Assembly (NCBI GenBank): GCA_036344135.1
Contig: JAYYUG010000050.1
Coordinates: forward strand, 1-48,972
Direction of reading: 5' to 3'
Origin: GCA-002731945 sp036344135
GTDB taxonomy: Bacteria; Pseudomonadota; Alphaproteobacteria; MED-G09
Length of the DNA stretch: 48,972 nt
Positions 33,395-42,670 of the stretch are shown one piece after another (the first letter of the stretch is position 1; the number at the start of each line of letters is the position of its first letter). The position numbers were made by a program, and so were the translations under genes. The notes beneath the pieces are model-generated. The model saw only the letters and a list, made by a program, of their open reading frames with translations, was not told the origin of the DNA and made no database searches.

Positions 33395-33417
33395 ATATAA
33401 TTAAGAAATAATTATAT
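33395..33417. promoter_or_regulatory. 23-base inverted repeat between divergent ALDH and carotenoid oxygenase genes
   Basis: Perfect 9-base arms (ATATAATTA at 33395-33403 and its complement at 33409-33417) around a 5-base AGAAA centre, placed between the divergent starts at 33327 and 33445. Candidate shared operator; the all-AT arms make chance occurrence possible. Confidence 0.4.
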
Positions 33418-33444
33418 TAAGGCAAACAACCATGGGAAAAACTA

Positions 33445-34854
33445 ATGGCTAAACCTTATCCAAAAGAAGAACATTTAACAGGAAATTTTGCTCCTATTCG
33501 AATGGAAAGCAACATCGATGACATAATCATAGAAGGTGAAGTTCCCAAAGAAATAAATGGAAGCTACTACAGAAATGGACCTGATCCAAAGTTTCCACCA
33601 AGAGGTGATAATTCTCATTGGTTTGGTGGTGATGGCATGATTCATGCTTTTCATATTAAAGATGGCAGGATTTCTTATTTAAATCGTTGGATGAGAACGG
33701 TAAAATGGTTAAAAGAGCACGAAGAACAAACAGCTCTTTGGTCGAGTGGTATGGATGTAATGAATAATGACCCGTTAGTATCAAATATTATAACTAATGG
33801 ATTAGCAAATACCGCAGTTGTTTCTCATGCAGGGAAAATATTGGCTCTCGAGGAAGCGCATGCGCCTTTTGAGTTTGATCCGTTTACCTTAGAGTCTTTA
33901 GGCTCACATACTTTTGATAACACTCTCGAAGGCCCAATGACCGCTCATCCAAAAGTTGATCCAATAACGGGAGAATTACTATTCATTGGATATATGGCTG
34001 ATGGCTTTTTTAGTGATACAATTAGGTATACGGCAGTTTCTAAAGAAGGAAAGATAACCAAATCTGAACTTATTAAGGCACCATTTCCATCTATGGTCCA
34101 TGACTTCTTTGCAACTCAAAATTATGTAATAATACCGGTTTTTCCTTTAACAGGTGATTTTGAAAGAGCTTTAAATGGTGGTCCGCCTTTTGCTTGGGAA
34201 CCAGAAAAAGGGAGTCACATTTGTATTCTTCCTAGGAATGGTTCTGCCGAAGATGCAAAATGGATTGAAGCTGATCCTTCTTTTGTATTCCATTATATGA
34301 ATGCTTATGAGGAGAATGGTTCTATAATTTGTGATTTAATGGAATTCGGAGTGCCTCCTCTTTTTCCTTTTGCGGATGGAACTATGCCAACACAAACTGA
34401 TGCTGAAGCAAAACTTGCAAGATGGAAAATTGATATTAATACTTCAAAAATTAATAAGACTTCTCTTGATAATATTACAGGAGAATTCCCTAGGTTCGAT
34501 GAGAGATTCGCTCTCCAAGAATATCGGCATGGTTATTATGCTGGATCAATTGGTGATCATGCACCAGGCATGAGCATGAATTCGATTGTCCACTATGATC
34601 ATAAGACGGGAGAAAGAAAGGAATATACTACTGAAGTCGGAGATGCAGTAGGTGAACCAGTATTTATACCTAAATCCAAAGATAGCAATGAGGGAGAGGG
34701 TTGGGTGATAGCTACAGTTTTCAGGGCAAAAGAAAATCGTTCAGATTTGGTTATTTTAGATGCAAATCATGTTGATGAAGGACCTATTGCTAAAGCACAG
34801 CTGCCACATAGAGTGCCATACGGTTTCCACGGATGGTTCGAAAATAGAGCATAA
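33445..34854 (+). CDS. Carotenoid oxygenase family protein (RPE65/lignostilbene dioxygenase-like)
   Basis: Non-heme iron dioxygenase family that cleaves carbon-carbon double bonds of carotenoids, apocarotenoids or stilbenes to two carbonyl products. 469 residues with the four iron-ligand histidines: H168 (TAHPKVD), H219 (MVHDFFAT), H283 (FHYMNAYE) and H462 (GFHGWFE). The start NGSYYRNGPDPKF and HWFGGDGMIHAF are characteristic. No signal peptide. The TonB-dependent receptor starts 12 bases downstream, implying uptake of the substrate; an aldehyde dehydrogenase is divergent upstream. Which substrate is cleaved is unknown. Confidence 0.92.
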   Translation: MAKPYPKEEHLTGNFAPIRMESNIDDIIIEGEVPKEINGSYYRNGPDPKFPPRGDNSHWFGGDGMIHAFHIKDGRISYLNRWMRTVKWLKEHEEQTALWSSGMDVMNNDPLVSNIITNGLANTAVVSHAGKILALEEAHAPFEFDPFTLESLGSHTFDNTLEGPMTAHPKVDPITGELLFIGYMADGFFSDTIRYTAVSKEGKITKSELIKAPFPSMVHDFFATQNYVIIPVFPLTGDFERALNGGPPFAWEPEKGSHICILPRNGSAEDAKWIEADPSFVFHYMNAYEENGSIICDLMEFGVPPLFPFADGTMPTQTDAEAKLARWKIDINTSKINKTSLDNITGEFPRFDERFALQEYRHGYYAGSIGDHAPGMSMNSIVHYDHKTGERKEYTTEVGDAVGEPVFIPKSKDSNEGEGWVIATVFRAKENRSDLVILDANHVDEGPIAKAQLPHRVPYGFHGWFENRA

Positions 34855-34866
34855 AAGATATTAAAA

Positions 34867-36972
34867 ATGAAACAAGTTTTAAAGGTTGGCTTACTAAGCC
34901 TTTTGTTGTGTTGCGGTTTATTAGATAATCTTCTTTCTCAAGAAAATAATAAGATTATTTATGATAAGAATTACTTTGAAAAATTCAATATTGTCTCTGT
35001 TGTTGATGCAATTAAAAAAATCCCCGGTGTTGAAGCAATTACTGAAAGAGGCGGAAGTGGATCAAGCTCAAAATTTGATCTTTCTAGCAGAAAAGAAAAG
35101 AGGGGATTTGGTTCCTCAGGCACACAAATCTTGATAAACGGTGAACGGCTGTCTTCAAAAGCCAATAATGTAATGCAAACTCTTTCAAGAATTCAGGCTG
35201 ATGCACTTATAAGGATTGAGGTAATAAGGGGATCAGAAGCGGGTTTGGATGTTCGTTCCGAAGGAATTATTGTTAATGTAATTGTTGATTCAAGCTCTTT
35301 GAAAAGTTCTGGAACATGGGAAACTGCGCTTAAAATCTTATCTTCTGGAAATAGTATTTGGATGGGTGAAGGTTCGTGGTCAACAAAGGTTAAAAATACC
35401 GATATCGTCATAGGTTTGAAAAAAATTGGTTTTATTAGTAGTAGATACTATGACGAATTTCATCTCTTTGGGGATTCGTCAATTTATCAGTATAGAATAC
35501 GTGAAACTTTTGAATTTAAATCTGGCTTCCAAGCATCAATTGACGTCTCTTCAAAATTAACTCCTATCGACACCATAAGAATAAATACTCTTATCTGGTT
35601 CGATGGATCTGCTGCTGAACCACAAAATCAAAATTACTATAGCCCTGCGGATTCTTTAAGAGAGAATCCGAGTTCTTTTATCAATTGGGATAGAACCGAT
35701 TCTTTTGACGGTTGGGAATTCGGAGGCGATTGGGAGCATGACTTCAACGGAAACCATTCATTAAAAATACGAACCGTATTTACAGAAGAAAATAAACATC
35801 CCCGCGTGAGTCAATATCAAAAGATAGGAGTGGGTGACCTCAGTGAAATAGGAAGGGAAATTACAGATAGAACTGAGATTGAAAGAATCTTAAGAGCCAG
35901 TATGTCAAGTTCTTTGGGCTCTAGCTCTTTTGAGTACGGTTTCGAGGTTGCATATAATAAACTTGATAGAAATTTCATACTCTTAAATGTTGATAATCAA
36001 GGCGGACTAACAGATACAGATTTATCCAATACTCAAGGAACAGTTGAAGAAGATCGTTATGAAGGATTCCTTTCATATAATTTTCCTATAGAAGATAATA
36101 TTAGAGTTGAAATTGCTCTCAACTATGAATGGTCAGAAATTAGCCAATCTGGTGATGTTAATGAAAGTCGAGAATTTCAGTACTGGAAACCACGAATAGA
36201 TTTAAAGTGGGATTATGATCCAAATCGACAGATCCGATTAACAATTGAAAGGAGTGTCGGTCAAATTAACTTTGACGATTTTATTTCAAGTTATGATGTA
36301 TTTGAGGAAAGAATTAGAGCTGGAAATCCAGATTTACAACCCGACACCTCATGGGGAATTCGCTTGGAACATGAATGGAGACTACCCAACGATGGAGGAG
36401 TTATTACCCTTGAAGGATTTGCAACCCAAGTTGATGGTCCTGTTGAAAGGGTTCCGGTAGGTGGATATGCGGCAATAGGAAATCTTGGCACTGCTGAAAG
36501 GCAGCAGATTAAATTTGATGGAAGTGTAAGAATTGAAGATATTTTGCCAGGGGGTGTTTTTAACTTCATGGGGTATCTTCAACATTCAGAAGTAGTTGAT
36601 CCTTTAACCAAACAAAAACGAGATTTAGCCTGGTTTCCTACATGGGAATTTACGTTAGGTCTTAGACAAGATATCCCTGGAGGAAAATACAGCTGGGGAG
36701 CAAAATATTCTAGTGTTTCAATGAAAAATATTTATGATCCTTTTCTTTGGGGGCGATGGACGCAGGATCCTTTTCTCGAGCTTAATTTTTCAGCAAAATT
36801 AAATCCTAGGTTAACCCTAAAGCTTAAGGCTGAAAATGTTCTTGTTGACTTTGGAACCGGAAGGAAAATTATCTATAATGGATTTAAATCTAATAATGAT
36901 ATTTTAATAACAGAACACTTTAAGACCAAGGGTCATTCTCTCCTTAAAATTGAGCTTGAAGGAACGTTCTAG
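34867..36972 (+). CDS. TonB-dependent outer-membrane receptor
   Basis: 701 residues. Signal peptide about 1-24 (LLSLLLCCGLLDNLLS), then a plug domain (FNIVSVVDAIKKIPGVEAI, ILINGERLSSKANN, LIRIEVIRGSEAGLD) and a 22-strand barrel predicted from alternating aromatic-rich strands. It ends in Phe (LEGTF), the outer-membrane assembly signal. The plug is short and its last part is variant (SEGIIVNVIVDSS). Unlike the two other receptors here it lacks a clear IVVT TonB box. It is cotranscribed with the carotenoid oxygenase, so an apocarotenoid or related hydrophobic ligand is a reasonable inference. Converges on the MFS gene with a 3-base gap. Confidence 0.88.
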   Translation: MKQVLKVGLLSLLLCCGLLDNLLSQENNKIIYDKNYFEKFNIVSVVDAIKKIPGVEAITERGGSGSSSKFDLSSRKEKRGFGSSGTQILINGERLSSKANNVMQTLSRIQADALIRIEVIRGSEAGLDVRSEGIIVNVIVDSSSLKSSGTWETALKILSSGNSIWMGEGSWSTKVKNTDIVIGLKKIGFISSRYYDEFHLFGDSSIYQYRIRETFEFKSGFQASIDVSSKLTPIDTIRINTLIWFDGSAAEPQNQNYYSPADSLRENPSSFINWDRTDSFDGWEFGGDWEHDFNGNHSLKIRTVFTEENKHPRVSQYQKIGVGDLSEIGREITDRTEIERILRASMSSSLGSSSFEYGFEVAYNKLDRNFILLNVDNQGGLTDTDLSNTQGTVEEDRYEGFLSYNFPIEDNIRVEIALNYEWSEISQSGDVNESREFQYWKPRIDLKWDYDPNRQIRLTIERSVGQINFDDFISSYDVFEERIRAGNPDLQPDTSWGIRLEHEWRLPNDGGVITLEGFATQVDGPVERVPVGGYAAIGNLGTAERQQIKFDGSVRIEDILPGGVFNFMGYLQHSEVVDPLTKQKRDLAWFPTWEFTLGLRQDIPGGKYSWGAKYSSVSMKNIYDPFLWGRWTQDPFLELNFSAKLNPRLTLKLKAENVLVDFGTGRKIIYNGFKSNNDILITEHFKTKGHSLLKIELEGTF

Positions 36973-36975
36973 TTA

Positions 36976-38235
36976 TTAGCCGGCGTGTCCTGAATGACCC
37001 ATACCTTCTTCATATTCGACTTTCTTATTAAGTCTTTTATCAGAGATAGCAATAATGAAACAAAAGATCATTAATAACACTGCAAAATAATAAGGGGAAT
37101 CGGGTTTCCAAGTAAATAATGACATCCCTGTTAAGGGATTAAGAAGAAAGCCTGCGGCATAGGAACTTATTAAAATTCCTGCAGCTGCCCCTTGCTCATT
37201 TTTTCCAACCGCCAATGAAACTCCAGTAAATAATCCTGGTCCCATCAAAGCTCCTCCTACTCCATATATAGCCATTGCTATAGCAACAAGATATAGGTCT
37301 TTAGATAATATGATTAGAATTAGGGATATTATCGTCGCGATGCTACCTAATCTCAGAAGTATTCCTGGTGTTGGAGATAATTTTCTCACCACTCCAAGTT
37401 GGATTATCAAAGTTGCTATACCTGTAAAAATAAGCATAAGACCTGTGTAAACTGAAGCATCAGTGTTCGAATAATCAAATTTATCCTGTAAATACATTGA
37501 TAGAATTTGCATAATAACGGCACTTGTCTGACTGATAAAAAGACCCATTAAAGCGAAAGTTAAAATGCGGGGGTCAAATGCAGTTAATCGAACTTGATGA
37601 ACTTTTGCCGGGATTTCCGGTTTGGTTTTTTCTGGCAAATAAATCCAAATTAAAAGTGTGATTAAAGCGGTAATTCCTCCAAAAAGGTAATAAGGAACCA
37701 ATGGTCCTAACAATACTGCTGCTGAAGCCAAACCTGGTCCAATTATTCCACTAATTGCGAAAGCAGAACCCATCACAGCCATAACCCCGGTTCTTTCTTC
37801 TTCGGTTGTTCTATCAGCAACGTAAGCCATAGATGCAGAATGTGAGCCAGAGCCCAAAAATCCATAACAACCCCTAGTTAAGATTAAAAGCACAAAAAGT
37901 GTACTAACACTTATCATGCCTCCTTGATTTAACTGGAATTCTATTCCCATAAGGATGGTGGTTATTGAGTAAACTGCCAAGCCCAGAAGAATAATCGTTT
38001 TTCTGCCAACGAAATCACTTTTGCGTCCCCAAAAAGGACTCATCAACATCCAACCTAGGGCAGAGAGTGAAAAGATAAACCCGACTTGCATCTCCACCAA
38101 ACCTAAGCCCCTAGCAAATGGAGGGAGAACGGCTATAAAAAGGGTTTGTCCAGTCCCAATAGCAAACATACCCAGAAAAAGAACACGAAAACCTAGTTTT
38201 CTTTCTTCAGGAGTAGTTTGAATAGTGGTGGACAT
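36976..38235 (-). CDS. MFS transporter, DHA1/TetA-like
   Basis: 419 residues with twelve predicted membrane helices. The cytoplasmic loop 2-3 signature reads SPFWGRKSDFVGRKTIILLG, close to the drug/H+ antiporter 1 (TetA-like) consensus. A central loop (EKTKPEIPAKVHQ) splits the halves. The C-terminal tail is charged and has two His (GMGHSGHAG). Substrate unknown: it may import or export intermediates of the neighbouring pathway. It lies 43 bases downstream of two SDR genes and is probably the last gene of that operon. Confidence 0.88.
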   Translation of the reverse strand: MSTTIQTTPEERKLGFRVLFLGMFAIGTGQTLFIAVLPPFARGLGLVEMQVGFIFSLSALGWMLMSPFWGRKSDFVGRKTIILLGLAVYSITTILMGIEFQLNQGGMISVSTLFVLLILTRGCYGFLGSGSHSASMAYVADRTTEEERTGVMAVMGSAFAISGIIGPGLASAAVLLGPLVPYYLFGGITALITLLIWIYLPEKTKPEIPAKVHQVRLTAFDPRILTFALMGLFISQTSAVIMQILSMYLQDKFDYSNTDASVYTGLMLIFTGIATLIIQLGVVRKLSPTPGILLRLGSIATIISLILIILSKDLYLVAIAMAIYGVGGALMGPGLFTGVSLAVGKNEQGAAAGILISSYAAGFLLNPLTGMSLFTWKPDSPYYFAVLLMIFCFIIAISDKRLNKKVEYEEGMGHSGHAG

Positions 38236-38278
38236 TCATTGTGTTTATATGTTGGCAGGCTAAAGATCAACAAATGAT

Positions 38279-39049
38279 TCATCCTGCATGGCTTCCCATT
38301 GAACCGTCAGCTAATCTTCCCCCATCAATATTTAGTTCGATACCAGTAACGTATTCAGCGGTGCATAAAAACAAAATAGAGTCTGCCACATGTTCTGGTA
38401 GACCCACCATCCTGATAGGAGTTTCCTGAATGAAGAAATTTTTTAAGCTTTCATCCCCATGTTCTCCACCACCAACCATAGGAGTCCAAATTACTCCTGG
38501 ATGCAAAGCATTTACTCGGATCTTTTTTTCTGCAGCCTCTAACGCAACCGCTTTAGTCATAGATGTTACAGCGCCCTTAGAGGCACAGTAACCTGCTCCA
38601 TCAGGTAAACCCATTTGGCCCATCAAAGAAGAAACATTAACAATTGCACCACCATTATTCATTCTCTCTAAACAATGCTTCATTCCAAGCCATGTTCCAT
38701 CGATATTTACCGAACAAATTTCATTGAAGTTTTCTAAAGAAGTATCGGCAATAGATTTTACCCAAAACTGACCAGCATTATTAACAAGAATATCTAAAGA
38801 ACCGTAAGCATCTATAGTTTTATCAACTACATTAATCCAATTATCTTCACTAGAAACATCATGTTGAATATATAAGCACTTTCCACCTTCTTTAATTACC
38901 ATATCAGCAGTTTCTTTGCCGGCTTTTTCATTTCTTCCGGTGACAGTTAGTGATGCACCTTCTCTAGCAAACCTTAGAGCGGTTTCTCTTCCTATGCCAA
39001 CAGATGTAGCTCCAGTTATAATGGCAATTTTATCTTCTAACCTACCCAC
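38279..39049 (-). CDS. SDR-family dehydrogenase with intact catalytic residues
   Basis: 256 residues, NAD(P)-dependent. The cofactor loop reads TGATSVGIG, one residue longer than the usual TGxxxGIG. NNAG, the tetrad Asn (SVNIDGTWLG), Ser (VNVSSLMG), and the YCASK motif are all present, so it should be active. It ends with GIELNIDGGRLADGSMGSHAG. The start is a GTG with a weak ribosome-binding site. It follows the degenerate SDR by 8 bases; the two may form a mixed oligomer. Substrate unknown, likely an alcohol or hydroxyacyl-CoA. Confidence 0.88.
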   Translation of the reverse strand: MGRLEDKIAIITGATSVGIGRETALRFAREGASLTVTGRNEKAGKETADMVIKEGGKCLYIQHDVSSEDNWINVVDKTIDAYGSLDILVNNAGQFWVKSIADTSLENFNEICSVNIDGTWLGMKHCLERMNNGGAIVNVSSLMGQMGLPDGAGYCASKGAVTSMTKAVALEAAEKKIRVNALHPGVIWTPMVGGGEHGDESLKNFFIQETPIRMVGLPEHVADSILFLCTAEYVTGIELNIDGGRLADGSMGSHAG

Positions 39050-39057
39050 GTTGAAAC

Positions 39058-39834
39058 CTATTTAGCAATCATACCTCCGTCAATTGTAAGTTCAGCCCCA
39101 GTCATAAAAATTGATTCATCTGAAACTAAAAATCTTATAGTTTCTGCAACTTCTTCAGGGCTTGCTAATCTGTTAAAAGGAATGTCTTTAATAATCTCTT
39201 TTTGAAGTTCTAAAGATTCAGTTGCATTTGGATAAATTTCTGCAAATAATTCATCAGAATAAGTATCTACTAACCCCGGATGTATAGAGTTTACTCTAAT
39301 CTTCTCAGGACCGAGTTCACATGCCCCTGCTTTAGCTAGTAATTTTACACCTCCGTGCGCAGCGCTAAGAGCTGAATAATTAGGAGCACCTACTTTGGCA
39401 AGAATAGAGGACATCATAACAATAGATCCCCCCTCTCCATGTTTTCGGATAGCTTCAGTTCCAAATTTTAATCCTAAGAAACATCCATAAAGACTGGTTC
39501 TCATTAGCGCTTGGAAATTTTCTAAACTACAATCTCTTATAGATTCAACATTGTAACTGCCTGCATTGTTTACAACACTATCTATTCTACCAAATTTTTT
39601 TAAGGTTTGATCAATTAAAGTTTTCCAACTTTTCTCTGATGTTACATCATGTGAAATATATTTTGTAGAACCCCCAGAATCTAATATATCTTTTTCTACC
39701 GCTAAACCTTCTTTCTCAGTCCTACACGTAATAATGACATTGGCACCTACCTTCGCTAATAATTTACATGCAGACGCACCAATCCCTCGACCTCCTCCTG
39801 TCACGATAATATTTTTATTTTCTAAACTCTTCAT
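39058..39834 (-). CDS. SDR-fold protein lacking the catalytic Tyr and Lys
   Basis: 258 residues with a normal SDR fold: TGGGRGIG (12-19), NNAG (89-92), IHPG and the C-terminal LTIDGG. S143 is present, but 13 residues later, where Tyr is required, there is L156, and H160 stands where Lys is required: the motif reads LSAAH instead of YSAAK. The tetrad Asn also appears to be Ser (S114 in RTSLYG). I confirmed the residues from the codons. A nearby Tyr (Y153) is out of register. The protein is therefore probably inactive as a conventional SDR and may be a structural or regulatory partner of the intact SDR encoded 8 bases downstream, as BbsC is to BbsD in toluene catabolism. Confidence 0.85.
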   Translation of the reverse strand: MKSLENKNIIVTGGGRGIGASACKLLAKVGANVIITCRTEKEGLAVEKDILDSGGSTKYISHDVTSEKSWKTLIDQTLKKFGRIDSVVNNAGSYNVESIRDCSLENFQALMRTSLYGCFLGLKFGTEAIRKHGEGGSIVMMSSILAKVGAPNYSALSAAHGGVKLLAKAGACELGPEKIRVNSIHPGLVDTYSDELFAEIYPNATESLELQKEIIKDIPFNRLASPEEVAETIRFLVSDESIFMTGAELTIDGGMIAK

Positions 39835-39872
39835 TTATTACACTTTCTAGAATTTCAGAAATTTATAATCTA

Positions 39873-39904
39873 CAAAAAAAAGGGCGGAACAATAAGTTCC
39901 GCCC
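39873..39904 (-). terminator. Rho-independent terminator of the TonB receptor gene
   Basis: Stem of 9 base pairs (GGGCGGAAC at 39882-39890 with 39896-39904), loop AATAA, followed on the minus strand by a run of eight T (39881-39874). It stops transcription from the receptor gene before the SDR operon. Confidence 0.9.
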
Positions 39905-39925
39905 ATATATTTCATAAAAATTCTG

Positions 39926-42412
39926 TTACCAAGAATTCCTAATTTCTAGCATCCAGGTTGCTGGATCGCCCCACCCTTCAAAACGTACAGAAGTTAAAGA
40001 ATGCGTTCTGTATGCTTCATCTGTTAGGTTTCTTCCAATAAGAGCAACTGACCAATCACCTGCATCATAAGTAATTGTGGCATCAAGAAGGTCATATTGG
40101 TCCTCTGAATCTGGAAACGATGAAATAGTAAGGTTTTGATCATCGAAACCTCTGTATGTAACGTTGGTGTTCAATGAATGCCCGTTAGGTAGTGGGTATT
40201 CATAAAGAAGAGTCAGAGCATAGCTTGTTTCAGGAACCCTAGCTAATTGTGGAGGGGCACCTGCAAGTAGATCAAGTTGATTTCCTCCTGGTTGTGGAGC
40301 ACCACCAACACCAATCAAGCCAGAATCAACTACAGCCTCGTTAATTTTTGCATCAAGGAAGCCAAGATGCAATCTAACAGTCAAACCATCTACTGGGGGT
40401 AACCAGTGAACTGATATCTCTGCGCCAGATATCTCTGTTTCATCGTAATTAACAATGAATGTATCAGTCTGCCGGTAGGCTCCCTGCGTTACTAAGATTG
40501 ACTGAGCCTGGAAATTTTCTGTAGTAGTTTGGAATATAGCTCCGTTTAAGCGTAGTGTACCATCCAGAAACGTGTTTTTTGAACCGAGTTCAATCAATTC
40601 GGTGACCTCAGGTTCAAAAACTCCAAAGCCACAACCTTTCGATCCGCCACAAGCATGAGCTTGAGGCGCAAGAGCAAAGCCTTTGGCGTTCATTTCTGTA
40701 ACTTTAGCTACGTTTAGAGTATCCGAAGCGGCATATCTCATAGAATATCCACCAGAACGAAAACCCCTTGCATAACGTACATATACCAGACTGTCTTCGC
40801 TTGCCTGCCAATCGACAGTTGCTTCACCCATATACTCATCCCATGAATTTCCATTATCAAACCTAGGTAATACTACAGGGGCTTCATCGTAAGCCGTAGA
40901 ACCATATGTTGGATCTCCTCCTGGAACTATAGAGTTATATTGAGAGTGGAAAGTTTTCTTTTCATCTATGTATCTAAAACCACCCGAAATTGAAACTGTA
41001 TCGGTGATATCATATTGTGCAAGGGCGAAGACTGCATAAGATTCAGTATCCTGGCCAGAAGTTTGAATAACTCCTCCTGAATGTTGTTGAAGGCTGATTG
41101 AATCCTTCCACAAGTAAATTCCTGCAGTCAAATTAATTTGATCAGTAATCTGATTGTTCAACCTAATTTCTTGAGAATATTGTGTATAGTGCTGATTTCT
41201 TGCGGTATGCAATGAACCACCTAATGTGGCGGGGTTACCTTGTCCTTTTGCAAAACCTGGTAATGCGTCAAAATCTTGAAGAACATTATCATCCAATTGA
41301 ACAAAAGAAGTTGTGGATGATAGTTCTCCTAAGAGAGTAGACGTAGTAACCTGTAAGCTTAGTCTTTGGAAATCCATGTCAGATTGTTCAGGATTATCCA
41401 GGCTCACAGTATGAGGTGGAAAAGCTTCCGTAATATTAAAGAATCCTTCGAGACCTTTAAATCCGGCAAAAGGAAATAACCCTATTGCTGGAATACCTGC
41501 TGTACTCAGCTCTGTAACAGTAACTCCTCCCAAAGCTTTATTACACCCATTGTTAGCTCCTGGAACCAGACCTAAGCCTGCTCCAAAGTTTCCAACACAA
41601 CCCGGCCCATAAGGGTTACCAGAATAAGACACTGGTGCAGTATCACCTCGATCATAAAAAGCGTCAGCAATAAAATATATCTCAGTATCTTCATCAGGAG
41701 TAATCAAGAAACGAGCGCTGATTGATGCAAGATCTAATCGTCCTGAATCTTCTTCTGTTGCTCTATTGTAATAGTAACCTTCATGTTCTAATTTTCTTAT
41801 GTTCCAACGTGAAGAAACTTTATCTGAAATTGGAAGGTTTAGGATTATTCCCACTTCATAGGCATCATAATTACCGGCTGATATTTCTGTGCTTAATTCA
41901 AATTCGTCTGAGGGGCGAACTCTTTCAACAACGATGTTTCCGCAAGATGTATTCTTACCGTAAACCACACCCTGAGGACCGGAGTTAACTTGGACCTTAG
42001 CCCAGTCAAAAGCGTCTAAAAGAGTACCAGTATTTGTACCATGAAAAAGACCGTCGACAATCAACCCTACAGTTGGATTGTTAGTTTTTTCCACTCCTGC
42101 ATAACCGCAGCCTCTTACAAAAATAGCGCTCTGGTTACCGGAAGCAGAGTTCATGCCTACTTGAAGATTTGGTGCTAAACTATCCATATCCCTCATAGTG
42201 GTAGGACGAAAATCATCAAGCGCTTTCTCATCAATAGCATAAACTGCTACTGGAACATCTTGAATATTCTCTTCAACTTTACGTGATGTAACAACAATTT
42301 CATCGATTTGACGACCTACAGACGGTGCACTTGACTCTTGTGCGACAGTTATAGTCGAATAAGAAAACGATAAAAATAAACCAAATATGACAAATGATAA
42401 AAGATTTCTCAT
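39926..42412 (-). CDS. TonB-dependent outer-membrane receptor, cysteine-rich
   Basis: 828 residues. Signal peptide about 1-24 (ends VAQ), TonB box DEIVVTSRK (37-45), plug domain through about residue 165 and a beta-barrel ending in Trp (NSW), the outer-membrane assembly signal. Conserved plug blocks are altered by cysteines: RGCGYAG (usually RGxG) and YGKNTSCGNIVV (usually FGKNTTGGAINV). Further pairs, CVGNFG...NNGC and HACGGSKGC, lie in putative surface loops, so several disulfides are possible. A GGGGAGG ribosome-binding site precedes the ATG. It has its own terminator and is divergent from the P450 gene. Ligand unknown; sphingomonad-like receptors of this class take up varied organic compounds. 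Confidence 0.9.
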   Translation of the reverse strand: MRNLLSFVIFGLFLSFSYSTITVAQESSAPSVGRQIDEIVVTSRKVEENIQDVPVAVYAIDEKALDDFRPTTMRDMDSLAPNLQVGMNSASGNQSAIFVRGCGYAGVEKTNNPTVGLIVDGLFHGTNTGTLLDAFDWAKVQVNSGPQGVVYGKNTSCGNIVVERVRPSDEFELSTEISAGNYDAYEVGIILNLPISDKVSSRWNIRKLEHEGYYYNRATEEDSGRLDLASISARFLITPDEDTEIYFIADAFYDRGDTAPVSYSGNPYGPGCVGNFGAGLGLVPGANNGCNKALGGVTVTELSTAGIPAIGLFPFAGFKGLEGFFNITEAFPPHTVSLDNPEQSDMDFQRLSLQVTTSTLLGELSSTTSFVQLDDNVLQDFDALPGFAKGQGNPATLGGSLHTARNQHYTQYSQEIRLNNQITDQINLTAGIYLWKDSISLQQHSGGVIQTSGQDTESYAVFALAQYDITDTVSISGGFRYIDEKKTFHSQYNSIVPGGDPTYGSTAYDEAPVVLPRFDNGNSWDEYMGEATVDWQASEDSLVYVRYARGFRSGGYSMRYAASDTLNVAKVTEMNAKGFALAPQAHACGGSKGCGFGVFEPEVTELIELGSKNTFLDGTLRLNGAIFQTTTENFQAQSILVTQGAYRQTDTFIVNYDETEISGAEISVHWLPPVDGLTVRLHLGFLDAKINEAVVDSGLIGVGGAPQPGGNQLDLLAGAPPQLARVPETSYALTLLYEYPLPNGHSLNTNVTYRGFDDQNLTISSFPDSEDQYDLLDATITYDAGDWSVALIGRNLTDEAYRTHSLTSVRFEGWGDPATWMLEIRNSW

Positions 42413-42670
42413 AATGCCTCCCCAAAATAAAAAGTTTATAAGATCACAGACACATATTTTTCAATAATGCCGATTCTTTAGTACCATAGCTTCTCAATTT
42501 GTTAAATAACCGTCAACCAATAAATCGAAAATTTTGTAAAATAATCAAATAAAGGATATTAATAGTTGCATAAATACAACAAATTTATCTTATTGCTTAG
42601 TCCTAGGCTTTTCCCTTGAAATTATTTAAAATAAAAGCATTATATAGGTTCTGGAGTTTTTAAATTCTCA
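42413..42670. promoter_or_regulatory. Divergent region between TonB receptor and P450, with candidate P450 promoter
   Basis: A 258-base AT-rich spacer. For the P450, TTGAAA at 42616-42621 and a TTATAT/TATATA -10 at about 42640-42646 (spacing 18-19) place the transcript start about 18 bases before the ATG at 42671; GGAG at 42653 is a distant ribosome-binding site. I saw no strong palindrome and no minus-strand promoter I trust. Confidence 0.4.
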
